21,105 nucleotides of DNA, from IMG/VR virus record IMGVR_UViG_3300023110_000199, positions 1 to 21,105 of that record; one strand, written 5' to 3'. The position numbers and the translations under genes were made by a program. This document shows, piece by piece, positions 14,445 to 19,714 of the stretch (positions are counted from its first letter, which is position 1; each line of letters begins with the position of its first letter). Origin of the DNA: a virus. Below the pieces are notes generated by a model. The model searched no databases. It saw only the letters and a list, made by a program, of their open reading frames with translations, and had not been told where the DNA came from.

Positions 14445-16304
14445 ATGTGTGGAATTATAGCCTATTTAGGTAAAGATAATGCCGTATTTAATGTCATTAT
14501 GGGCATGGAGAAATTGGAATACAGGGGGTATGATAGTGCGGGCCTGTGTTATATTGATAATGATATATTACATCTAGTTAAACAACCTGGTTGTGTGGCA
14601 GATCTAATGAATAAGATAGATCTGAATGCTAATTCGGAAATTTGTATTGGACATACTAGATGGGCTACTCATGGGGCGGCGTCTAAAAGGAATGCTCATC
14701 CTCATGTTACTAGGGATTTAAGACTGGCCATAGTTCATAATGGTATAATAGAAAATAGTGAATCTCTCAAAGCAGAACTAATAGACAAGGGATATGAATT
14801 TTTATCAGATACGGATACAGAAGTCTTATTGTATTTAATATATGACTATTTCATGGATAATGCAATAGGACTATATGACGCAGTAAAGGTGGCTATGAAA
14901 AGAATTGTGGGGGCTTATGCTTTTATTGTTATAGATAAAAGAAATAATAATGAGTTAATATGTGCGAAAAATGGAAGTCCTATGGTTGTAGGGATTCAAG
15001 AAAATGGGCTCGATTATTATGTGGCTTCTGATGCGTATGCTTTTCCTAAGGAGATAAAAAAAATTATATATGTAAAAGACGGGAATGTAATCAGAATAAA
15101 TAATAAAATAGAATCATTTGATGTTAATACTGATAAGATAATAAGTCTGGATATAGAAAAAATTGCTAGAGATTGGTATGATGCAGATAAACGGGGGTTT
15201 TCATATTTTATGGAAAAAGAAATATACGAACAGCCGTTGGCAATATCTAATGCTATGGCAGGAAGAATTAATGGATATAGGATTGTTTATGGGGGATTGG
15301 AAGAAATATCTCAAAAAATAAAAGAATCTGAGCACATTACAATCATAGCTTGTGGAACTAGCTATCATTCTGGATTATTGGGCAAGTATTACATAGAACA
15401 TTTTACAAATAAAAAAGTAAGTGTGGAATATGCTAGTGAATTTAGATATAGAGAAAATAAAAACATAAGAAAGAATGACATAGTTATAGGAATTTCTCAG
15501 TCCGGAGAAACTGCAGATGTTATAGAGGCACTTAAAGAAGTGAAAAAGTCTGGATGTGTTGTTTTAGGGGTGTGTAATAGTGTAGATTCTTCTATTAGCA
15601 GGCTAACAGACGCAGGAATTTATATCAAAGCAGGGATAGAGATTGGGGTTGCTAGTACCAAAGCTTTTACAAACCAGACTATATGTTTAATGATGATGGC
15701 ATTGTGGATACAGCAACAAGAGGGTGGAGATATATATACAGAACAGAGAAAGGCTATATTGTCGGACGTCGGCAAAATAAGCGATAGTATTATCAAAATA
15801 TTGCACATAGACAAGCAGATTCATAATATTGCAAAAAAATATAAAAATTATGATAGATTTCTTTTTGTAGGAAGACAATACAATTATCCTGTTGCTCTTG
15901 AGGGGGCTCTGAAAATGAAAGAATTGTGTTACAATCATGCAGAAGGATATGCAGCAGCAGAGCTAAAGCATGGGCCGATAGCGCTAGTAGACGATAAAAC
16001 GGCAACAATAGTAATTAATAATGATATTAAACAACAAATTAAGATGGATTCTACTATAAGGGAAATCAAAAGTAGAGGAGGCAAGATTATTAATATAGAT
16101 TATGCAAGAAAGACGTCTGATCTGATGTTGATTAGTCCTTCTGAATTAATTGATGAAAACATTGTGGTACCAAATATTATTTCTTCTTTAAGTCCCATAT
16201 TATCTGTTGTTCCTTTGCAGCTTTTTGCTTTTTATAGTGCTATAGAAAGAGAAAAAAATGTAGATAGGCCAAGGAATTTGGCGAAAAGTGTCACGGTAGA
16301 ATGA
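14445..16304 (+). CDS. glmS: Glutamine-fructose-6-phosphate aminotransferase
   Basis: 619 residues, complete. N-terminal class II glutaminase: MCGIIAYLG with catalytic Cys2, HTRWATHG, HNGIIEN and SDTDTEVL. Two sugar isomerase (SIS) domains: CGTSYHSGL, SQSGETADVIEAL and EIGVASTKAFTNQ in the first; EGALKMKELCYNHAEGYAAAELKHGP (active-site Glu/His region) in the second. The conserved C-terminus PRNLAKSVTVE includes the lysine that forms the Schiff base with fructose-6-phosphate. It makes glucosamine-6-phosphate, the entry to UDP-GlcNAc. Only 4 nt separate it from fcl, so there is no room for a glmS ribozyme. Codon use is as AT-rich as neighbouring phage genes, so any capture from a host is not recent. 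Confidence 0.97.
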   Translation: MCGIIAYLGKDNAVFNVIMGMEKLEYRGYDSAGLCYIDNDILHLVKQPGCVADLMNKIDLNANSEICIGHTRWATHGAASKRNAHPHVTRDLRLAIVHNGIIENSESLKAELIDKGYEFLSDTDTEVLLYLIYDYFMDNAIGLYDAVKVAMKRIVGAYAFIVIDKRNNNELICAKNGSPMVVGIQENGLDYYVASDAYAFPKEIKKIIYVKDGNVIRINNKIESFDVNTDKIISLDIEKIARDWYDADKRGFSYFMEKEIYEQPLAISNAMAGRINGYRIVYGGLEEISQKIKESEHITIIACGTSYHSGLLGKYYIEHFTNKKVSVEYASEFRYRENKNIRKNDIVIGISQSGETADVIEALKEVKKSGCVVLGVCNSVDSSISRLTDAGIYIKAGIEIGVASTKAFTNQTICLMMMALWIQQQEGGDIYTEQRKAILSDVGKISDSIIKILHIDKQIHNIAKKYKNYDRFLFVGRQYNYPVALEGALKMKELCYNHAEGYAAAELKHGPIALVDDKTATIVINNDIKQQIKMDSTIREIKSRGGKIINIDYARKTSDLMLISPSELIDENIVVPNIISSLSPILSVVPLQLFAFYSAIEREKNVDRPRNLAKSVTVE

Positions 16305-16310
16305 TAAGGG

Positions 16311-16339
16311 TTGACACAACAAGAATGTCACTGTATAAT
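16311..16339 (+). promoter_or_regulatory. Perfect-consensus sigma70 promoter for the exported protein
   Basis: TTGACA (16311-16316), 17-nt spacer, TATAAT (16334-16339): exact consensus. TGTCAC/TGACAC half-sites recur at 16289-16294, 16312-16317 and 16326-16331, overlapping the -35 and spacer, and may be operator half-sites. Predicted start near 16346. Confidence 0.9.
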
Positions 16340-16345
16340 GTGAGA

Positions 16346-16402
16346 AGGCAGGATTCAGTGCGTCATCTAGTTTTTTAACTAGATTCAAAACGTCATTCTG
16401 CC
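16346..16402 (+). other. Structured leader with 15-bp direct repeats around a hairpin
   Basis: GATTCAnnnCGTCAT occurs at 16352-16366 and 16382-16396, exactly 30 bp apart. Between and partly within the copies is a perfect 8-bp hairpin ATCTAGTT-TTTT-AACTAGAT (16365-16384). GGCAG (16347-16351) and CTGCC (16398-16402) could close an outer stem. There is no U-tract after the hairpin, so it does not look like a terminator. It fits a regulatory 5' leader or a small RNA beginning at the consensus promoter. Confidence 0.6.
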
Positions 16403-16428
16403 ATATTTATTAAATTGAGGAATAAAAA

Positions 16429-16899
16429 ATGAAAAAAATATTGGTAGTATTGATTGTGCTTGTGACATGTAATGGTGTTTATGCTCAGCAACCTAGAACT
16501 CTTGGGGGGTTTGGTGCTGGTGGATTGGATGGTAATGGATTTGGAGACCCAGTGGCTAATGACTATGCAGGAATAGATTGGGGATACGATTTTCAAACAG
16601 GTATGATTATTAATGGATATGATACTGGTAAAGCTGCCGCTTTTGCCAATCGAATGTCTGGGTCTGGTTCTTATGGCATTCCTATGAGCCCCTCGTCTGC
16701 AGGTGGCTACTGGCAGCATAGAGAGGCAGAAATGGATGCTTATTTTAGAATGAGACTAAAAAATAAGATGTATAGAGACAGAGAAAAAAGATACGACAGC
16801 TATAGACTTAGCGGAGCATGGGAAGTTATGACATTCGAGCAATATGAAGCGGGAATGTCAGCGGCGTCATCAATATATAATTATATAACTGGCCAATAA
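16429..16899 (+). CDS. Exported phage protein with signal peptide
   Basis: 156 residues, not recognised. MKK followed by ILVVLIVLVTCNGVYA forms a Sec signal peptide with a likely cut after Ala19 (V-Y-A|QQ); the Cys14 context (LVTC) is a poor lipobox. The mature ~137 residues begin with a Gly-rich stretch (TLGGFGAGGLDGNGFGD), then acidic and aromatic segments, then a highly charged helix (HREAEMDAYFRMRLKNKMYRDREKRYDSY) and a C-terminal amphipathic end. GAGGAA lies 7 nt before the ATG. It has its own exact-consensus promoter and leader and stands alone. An envelope function during infection (receptor masking, superinfection exclusion, envelope modification) is possible; nothing in the sequence proves which. 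Confidence 0.85.
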   Translation: MKKILVVLIVLVTCNGVYAQQPRTLGGFGAGGLDGNGFGDPVANDYAGIDWGYDFQTGMIINGYDTGKAAAFANRMSGSGSYGIPMSPSSAGGYWQHREAEMDAYFRMRLKNKMYRDREKRYDSYRLSGAWEVMTFEQYEAGMSAASSIYNYITGQ

Positions 16900-16910
16900 A
16901 CTGGCCAATA
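16887..16910. repeat. 12-bp tandem duplication at a stop codon
   Basis: AACTGGCCAATA is repeated directly (16887-16898, 16899-16910). The first copy encodes the C-terminal TGQ and runs into the stop codon of the exported-protein gene. Likely a slippage duplication. Confidence 0.7.
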
Positions 16911-16942
16911 TCTCACAGGGTCGCCTACTATTTTTGCACCCC

Positions 16943-17093
16943 CCCGCGTTTTTCGCGGGCAACCCCCACCATTGGGGGGGAATGAAAAAACCCCCCTTCT
17001 GTGGGGTAATGCTAGACACCACCCATCTGTGGGGGTAATGCTAAACCCCCTTCTGTGGGGGGGGTAGTGCCGACACCCTGCCGATAGGGGGGG
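16943..17093 (+). repeat. Array of six C-tract/G-tract mini-hairpins
   Basis: Stems in order: CCCGCG-T5-CGCGGG (16943-16959), CCCCC-ACCATT-GGGGG (16963-16978), CCCC-TTCTGT-GGGG-type (16993-17006), CCCA-TCTG-TGGG (17022-17033), CCCCC-TTCTGT-GGGGG (17046-17061), CCCT-GCCGAT-AGGG (17076-17089). The middle three are imperfect direct repeats: TCTGTGGGG plus a TAATGCTA-like tail at 16998, 17026 and 17052 (spacing 28 and 26 bp). It begins 44 nt after the exported-protein gene and lies at the border between AT-rich and GC-rich DNA. No U-tracts follow. Candidate 3'-end, RNA-stability or replication-related element. Confidence 0.8.
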
Positions 17094-17103
17094 AAACGAC
17101 TAG

Positions 17104-17117
17104 TGTACAGTGTACAG
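17104..17117. repeat. Tandem TGTACAG repeat
   Basis: TGTACAG twice in succession, containing the palindrome TGTAC-AGT-GTACA. It lies between the hairpin array and the A-tract region upstream of the first early-type promoter; possible operator. Confidence 0.45.
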
Positions 17118-17141
17118 TATTTTTCACGATACAAACTGTCC

Positions 17142-17222
17142 AAAAAAAATCTGAAAAAAAATCAGAACGTAAACCATTGGGGGATATAGACTTACGAAAA
17201 AAATCGAAAAAAATTCAATTTT
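17142..17222. other. Phased A-tracts (probable bent DNA / UP element)
   Basis: A8 at 17142-17149, A8 at 17154-17161, A7 at 17197-17203, A7 at 17207-17213, AATTTT at 17217-17222. The last three repeat every 10 bp and end 4 bp before the -35 of the next promoter, as expected for intrinsic curvature and an UP element. This fills most of the gene-free stretch 16900-17299 together with the hairpin array. Confidence 0.6.
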
Positions 17223-17226
17223 GCTA

Positions 17227-17254
17227 TTGACTTTTGCCGATACTTAGGTATAAT
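17227..17254 (+). promoter_or_regulatory. Right-arm promoter P1, with TGCCGATA in the spacer
   Basis: TTGACT (17227-17232), 16-nt spacer, TATAAT (17249-17254). TGCCGATA lies at 17235-17242, two bases after the -35. The transcript starts with a leader containing five CAA-type repeats. Confidence 0.85.
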
Positions 17255-17299
17255 TCAGGCATGAAAGACAACAACAACAACAACCGAGAGGGTAGAAAA

Positions 17300-17452
17300 A
17301 TGAACTTGGAAATTTTCACTGTTTACGTTTCGGATTGCTGCGGTGCATATCTTGATGATGCCCACGTTGAACATGGCATTTGCCACGATTGCGGTGAGCA
17401 TTGTGAAATTGTGACAGAGGACTATCCTGCCACCCCCGTTTGTGGGGGGTAG
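17300..17452 (+). CDS. SDCCGA-type zinc-ribbon mini-protein (copy 1)
   Basis: 50 residues: MNLEIFTVYVSDCCGAYLDD then HGICHDCGEHCEIV. Two CC/CxxC pairs (SDCCGA and CHDCGEHC) form a zinc-ribbon type knuckle. A related protein is encoded at 20301-20510 (YVSDCCGA...VCRACGCTC). This start is chosen because GAGAGGG lies upstream at good spacing. An upstream ATG at 17261 would add a poly-Asn stretch that is simply the CAA leader also seen, untranslated, before the next gene. The last codons and stop form a CCCCC-GTTTGT-GGGGG hairpin (17433-17448). Small phage zinc ribbons often act on host proteins or nucleic acids; the target here is unknown. Confidence 0.75.
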   Translation: MNLEIFTVYVSDCCGAYLDDAHVEHGICHDCGEHCEIVTEDYPATPVCGG

Positions 17453-17473
17453 GAAAAATTCTGAAAAATTCTC

Positions 17474-17502
17474 TTGACGCCAACCAAAATTGCCGATATA
17501 CT
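17474..17502 (+). promoter_or_regulatory. Right-arm promoter P2, TGCCGATA overlapping the -10
   Basis: TTGACG (17474-17479), 17-nt spacer, TATACT (17497-17502). TGCCGATA (17491-17498) overlaps the -10. Upstream, GAAAAATTCT is repeated with 10-11 bp phasing. The leader again contains CAA repeats before AGGAAA and the ATG. Confidence 0.85.
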
Positions 17503-17541
17503 CTACAGACAACAACAACAACCACCACTAGGAAACGAAAA

Positions 17542-18057
17542 ATGTTCAACGCTCAACAGATTGCCGACGCTATCGCCACGATCGACGCAAAGGCTGGGCC
17601 TACGCTCTACACCCCCCAAAAGAACCACGAAGCCTATATGCTCTACCACTACCCCAAAAGTGGGGTGGCTTGCGAGAATCTGGTATTTCAGACAATGCTG
17701 CAGCATGGTCTGCAGGCTGACTGGGTCGGTGATGATGACAGTCACGACATATCCCTCTACGTGGGGGGTCGCCTAGTCCGTGTCGAGGTCAAGTCTAGTG
17801 TCATGCACGGTACGCCCGCACGGTTCAAATTTCACGGAATCAAGCCCGAAAAATTCGATCTGCTAGTTCTGGTTTTCATCCACCCTACAGAGGGGACAGT
17901 CGTCAAGACTTGTCGCAAGTCGGACGTTGAAAACTGGATCCAGTCCAGCGGTGCTAAGGTTCAGCGGGACGGTTACAATATCAATTTTCACCGTAGCATG
18001 ACCCACAAAGACATCCCCACCACCGAGTGGCACCCAGAAGGGGGGTGCGAGATGTAA
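17542..18057 (+). CDS. PD-(D/E)XK nuclease-like protein
   Basis: 171 residues from MFNAQQIADAI; the start is set by TAGGAAACG upstream and by promoter P2, whose transcript excludes the 34-codon N-terminal extension of the open frame. Residues ~70-105 contain SHDISLYVGGRLVRVEVKSS (Asp then E-V-K on adjacent strands), the core of the PD-(D/E)XK fold, with a preceding helix (ENLVFQTMLQHGLQAD). Then come FKFHGIKPEKFDLLVLVFI and a C-terminal part with TCRKSDVENW. This is the typical arrangement of restriction-type or Holliday-type nuclease domains. Likely early DNA metabolism or host-DNA attack; specificity is unknown. It contains C4/G4 hairpins within the coding sequence (17651-17666, 18030-18048). 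Confidence 0.75.
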   Translation: MFNAQQIADAIATIDAKAGPTLYTPQKNHEAYMLYHYPKSGVACENLVFQTMLQHGLQADWVGDDDSHDISLYVGGRLVRVEVKSSVMHGTPARFKFHGIKPEKFDLLVLVFIHPTEGTVVKTCRKSDVENWIQSSGAKVQRDGYNINFHRSMTHKDIPTTEWHPEGGCEM

Positions 18058-18058
18058 T

Positions 18059-18071
18059 CCCCTAGTCGGGG
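18059..18071 (+). repeat. C4/G4 hairpin abutting promoter P3
   Basis: CCCC-TAGTC-GGGG just after the nuclease stop and 2 nt before the -35 of P3. Possible terminator-like or RNA-end element at a gene-group boundary; no U-tract. Confidence 0.6.
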
Positions 18072-18073
18072 GG

Positions 18074-18101
18074 TTGACGGGACAAAAAAATTTGGTAGAC
18101 T
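18074..18101 (+). promoter_or_regulatory. Right-arm promoter P3
   Basis: TTGACG (18074-18079), 16-nt spacer, TAGACT (18096-18101). AATTTGGTAGACTTTGGA around the -10 is identical to P5; TGCCGATA is absent. Confidence 0.8.
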
Positions 18102-18125
18102 TTGGATAACTAAGGAGAAAACAAA

Positions 18126-18305
18126 ATGATGATTTACCCTACTCAGAACGACTATCGCCAGTATTTCGCCACGATGAGCAAGGAATTGCTCTCAGTGTGG
18201 ATCGAAGTTGCAGAACGCAAACTGCCACACTATACTAGGATCGAAGAGGTCGAAACCGTAAAGGCCGCTCTAATTGCGGCTCGTTGTGCATTGGCTGCTC
18301 GATAG
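18126..18305 (+). CDS. LSVWIEVAE-family small protein (copy 1)
   Basis: 59 residues beginning MMIYPTQNDYRQYF. The core MSKELLSVWIEVAERKLPHY with a following E-E-rich helix is closely matched by the protein encoded at 19320-19517 (MTDEMLSVWIEVAEHKLPHY), so these are paralogues, and their promoters are near-identical as well. Predicted helical. AAGGAG lies 8-11 nt before the tandem ATGs; the first is taken. The stop TAG overlaps the Shine-Dalgarno of the next gene. Function unknown; short early phage proteins of this kind often bind host factors. Confidence 0.8.
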   Translation: MMIYPTQNDYRQYFATMSKELLSVWIEVAERKLPHYTRIEEVETVKAALIAARCALAAR

Positions 18306-18317
18306 GAGAACGAAAGA

Positions 18318-18608
18318 ATGAATACTGAAAAACTCATGCAACGATACCCGATTCTCACTGACGCCTGGAATCAGTGTACCCTAACCTGGAAAGGTGTTGA
18401 GCAGAACGGAACGGTTCACAAGTTCAATCGAAAAGAATTGAGAAAAATTGTAAAGGCTAACCGTCGGTCGGTCGATAAAAGGTTAGTGGGTGGGAATGAC
18501 CACATGATTGAAAAGGTAGGAAAGCCCGGCTCCCCTGAAAGAGTGGTTGCATTGGCTGCTCAATATGCTAGACTGAGTGAAAGTGAATCGTCACCCTTTG
18601 GAGAATGA
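18318..18608 (+). CDS. Hypothetical early-type protein
   Basis: 96 residues, not recognised. It is basic and helical in the middle (KFNRKELRKIVKANRRSVDKR), with a Ser/Glu-rich C-terminus (SESESSPFGE) and a central WKGVEQNGTVHKF segment that could be a small beta hairpin. AGGAG lies 9 nt before the ATG and overlaps the stop of the preceding gene, so it is co-transcribed from P3. The cluster RSVDKRLVGGNDHMIEK has no family I can name. Nucleic-acid binding is possible from charge only. Confidence 0.75.
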   Translation: MNTEKLMQRYPILTDAWNQCTLTWKGVEQNGTVHKFNRKELRKIVKANRRSVDKRLVGGNDHMIEKVGKPGSPERVVALAAQYARLSESESSPFGE

Positions 18609-18612
18609 TAGA

Positions 18613-18849
18613 ATGACAACCTACGAAAAAATGACAACGCGAGAACTTGACGCTTGGATCCGGGAAGGTGGGAAAGACTTGAGCGATAATGCTCAAACGT
18701 ACACCCCAGCAAAGTATAGGCTAGTCGCCCATATGGTACGCTCTGCCGTTCGTGAGAAGTTGCGACGGCTTCACCACGCCGACTACATGCGTCGGGAATA
18801 CGCTTGGGAAACTGAACGGGCGATCAGGGGTGGCACTGGGTGGAGTTGA
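18613..18849 (+). CDS. Hypothetical early-type protein
   Basis: 78 residues from MTTYEKMTTRELDAWIREGG. An upstream in-frame start is rejected because GGAGAATGATAGA gives the correct Shine-Dalgarno spacing for this ATG and the longer form would overlap the previous gene. MTTRELDAWIREG is weakly reminiscent of the MxxE(L/M)LSVWIEVAE core of its neighbours, suggesting a distant third member. The remainder is a basic helix pair (RLVAHMVRSAVREKLRRLHHADYMRREY). Last gene of the P3 unit, followed 1 nt later by the first three-hairpin module. No function assigned. Confidence 0.75.
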   Translation: MTTYEKMTTRELDAWIREGGKDLSDNAQTYTPAKYRLVAHMVRSAVREKLRRLHHADYMRREYAWETERAIRGGTGWS

Positions 18850-18850
18850 T

Positions 18851-18928
18851 CCCCCATTGGGGGTATGGGCGCGAGCCCACCCCTCCAGTGAGGGGGTAGC
18901 CCCCTTGTCTTACCTAACCCTTCGGGTT
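18851..18928 (+). ncRNA. Three-hairpin intergenic module, copy 1 (plus a fourth hairpin)
   Basis: Hairpin A: CCCCC-ATT-GGGGG (18851-18863). Hairpin B: GGGC-GCGA-GCCC with a GNRA-type loop (18867-18878). Hairpin C: CCCCTC-CAGT-GAGGGG (18880-18895). A fourth hairpin, AACCC-TTC-GGGTT, follows at 18916-18928. Order, spacing and stems A-B-C are matched by a second module at 20155-20203. It starts 1 nt after a stop codon, so it would sit at the 3' end of the P3 transcript. It occupies much of the gene-free stretch 18850-19064; the rest is T-tract DNA and promoter P4. Confidence 0.6.
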
Positions 18929-18995
18929 GCGTATACATGCGTACAGCCAGCAAATACCGTGCCAAAAAAAATTTTTATTTTCTCGATTTTTTTGC

Positions 18996-19024
18996 TTGAC
19001 AACTAAAGTTCTGCCTGGTAAAAT
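18996..19024 (+). promoter_or_regulatory. Right-arm promoter P4, TGCCGATA at the start site
   Basis: TTGACA (18996-19001), 17-nt spacer, TAAAAT (19019-19024). TGCCGATA (19024-19031) begins on the last base of the -10 and covers the expected start. Upstream A8/T5 and T7 tracts resemble an UP element. The leader ATAAGAAGTAAG is shared with P6. Confidence 0.85.
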
Positions 19025-19064
19025 GCCGATATAAGAAGTAAGAGAGAAAGAAAGAGAGAAAAAG

Positions 19065-19241
19065 ATGTTCAAAGCAATTGCAAAAGGTTTCGACGGTTCG
19101 ACTCACTACACCTCAGAATTTCGCAACTATGCTGATGTCCTCAACTACGTTTTTGCGACTTTCATCGGTTGGGACGTTATTAAAGATATCGAAATTATCG
19201 ACGCTCAGACTGGTGAGTTGGTTGACGTTGTAGAAAATTAA
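19065..19241 (+). CDS. Hypothetical small acidic protein
   Basis: 58 residues: MFKAIAKGFDGSTHYTSEFR, then NYADVLNYVFATFIGWDVIKDIEIIDAQTGELVDVVEN. Strand-helix-strand layout ending in an acidic beta hairpin (IEIIDAQTGELVDVV); no family recognised. It is the only gene between P4 and P5. Translation uses a purine-only tract (GAAAGAGAGAAAAAG) directly before the ATG rather than a classical GGAGG; the same tract precedes 19320 and 19532. A CCCCC/GGGGG hairpin follows the stop by 5 nt. Confidence 0.75.
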   Translation: MFKAIAKGFDGSTHYTSEFRNYADVLNYVFATFIGWDVIKDIEIIDAQTGELVDVVEN

Positions 19242-19246
19242 ACCGA

Positions 19247-19260
19247 CCCCCACTAGGGGG
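19247..19260 (+). repeat. C5/G5 hairpin abutting promoter P5
   Basis: CCCCC-ACTA-GGGGG placed between a stop codon and the -35 of P5, which starts 2 nt later. Same architecture as at 18059-18079. Confidence 0.65.
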
Positions 19261-19261
19261 G

Positions 19262-19290
19262 TTGACAAGGCCGGAAAAATTTGGTAGACT
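19262..19290 (+). promoter_or_regulatory. Right-arm promoter P5 (duplicate of P3)
   Basis: TTGACA (19262-19267), 17-nt spacer, TAGACT (19285-19290), with AATTTGGTAGACTTTGGA identical to P3. It drives the paralogue of the P3 gene and the genes to 20147. Confidence 0.85.
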
Positions 19291-19319
19291 TTGGAAGTAA
19301 GAAAGAAAGAGAGAAAAAA

Positions 19320-19517
19320 ATGACAACGCTAAAAGCACAATACGATAGCCTTCAAGAGCAATTCCACAAGATGACCGATGAAATGCTCTCGGTGTGGATT
19401 GAAGTAGCAGAACACAAACTGCCACACTATCGTCGAACCGAAGAAATACTATCGGTTCTCAATGGCATCCACGCCGCCAAGAGCGTTCAACGCTATCGAG
19501 AAAACAATTGGGAATAG
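19320..19517 (+). CDS. LSVWIEVAE-family small protein (copy 2)
   Basis: 65 residues: MTTLKAQYDSLQEQFHKMTD, then EMLSVWIEVAEHKLPHYRRTEEILSVLNGIHAAK and a basic tail. It shares LSVWIEVAE.KLPHY and the following E-E helix with the 18126 gene; the N- and C-terminal extensions differ. The first 20 residues could form a short coiled coil. The start follows the purine tract GAAAGAGAGAAAAAA; an upstream in-frame start would precede or overlap the promoter start region and is rejected. First gene of the P5 unit. Function unknown. Confidence 0.8.
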   Translation: MTTLKAQYDSLQEQFHKMTDEMLSVWIEVAEHKLPHYRRTEEILSVLNGIHAAKSVQRYRENNWE

Positions 19518-19531
19518 AAAGAGAGAAAAAG

Positions 19532-19714
19532 ATGAGTAAGCATGATGATGATCGGATCACCTCTGACGACCTTCTGATGAATCAAGAATCATTTGAACAG
19601 ATGATTGAGGATTGTCATGATGAGGAAAGCGAAGAACGAATTGTTAGTTTTGCCCAACAGCGTCGTGCTGACAGGCTTAGGAATTGGAAGAAAGAGAGTG
19701 AAAGAGATGAGTAA
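19532..19714 (+). CDS. Hypothetical acidic protein
   Basis: 60 residues: MSKHDDDRITSDDLLMNQES, an acidic helix (FEQMIEDCHDEESEERIVSF), then a basic C-terminus (AQQRRADRLRNWKKESERDE). Predicted helical with strong charge separation; no family recognised. Its ATG is preceded by the repeated tract GAAAGAGAGAAAAAG, and its last 8 nt (ATGAGTAA) are the start of the next gene, implying coupling. Such acidic early phage proteins sometimes mimic DNA, but the basic tail argues against a simple mimic. Confidence 0.75.
   Translation: MSKHDDDRITSDDLLMNQESFEQMIEDCHDEESEERIVSFAQQRRADRLRNWKKESERDE

Noticed and set aside
15620-16008. Antisense ORFs over glmS
   Set aside because: Composition follows the complement of a strongly conserved gene; no ribosome sites or recognisable proteins.
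16365-16384. Rho-independent terminator in the leader of the exported gene
   Set aside because: The 8-bp hairpin is AT-rich and is not followed by a U-tract; the T-run is in the loop.
16429-16475. Lipoprotein signal for the exported protein
   Set aside because: LVTC lacks the small residue before Cys normally required; the V-Y-A cleavage site fits signal peptidase I better.
16990-17064. CRISPR-like array
   Set aside because: Units are 26-28 bp and imperfect, the hairpin occupies almost the whole unit, there are no unique spacers, and no cas genes are visible.
17261-17299. Leaderless start giving a poly-Asn N-terminus for the 17300 protein
   Set aside because: The Asn codons are the CAA leader repeated, untranslated, before the next gene; GAGAGGG supports the ATG at 17300. 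Kept only as a testable alternative.
17440-17541. N-terminal extension of the PD-(D/E)XK protein
   Set aside because: Promoter P2 and its CAA leader lie inside it, it overlaps the previous gene, and AGGAAA precedes the ATG at 17542.
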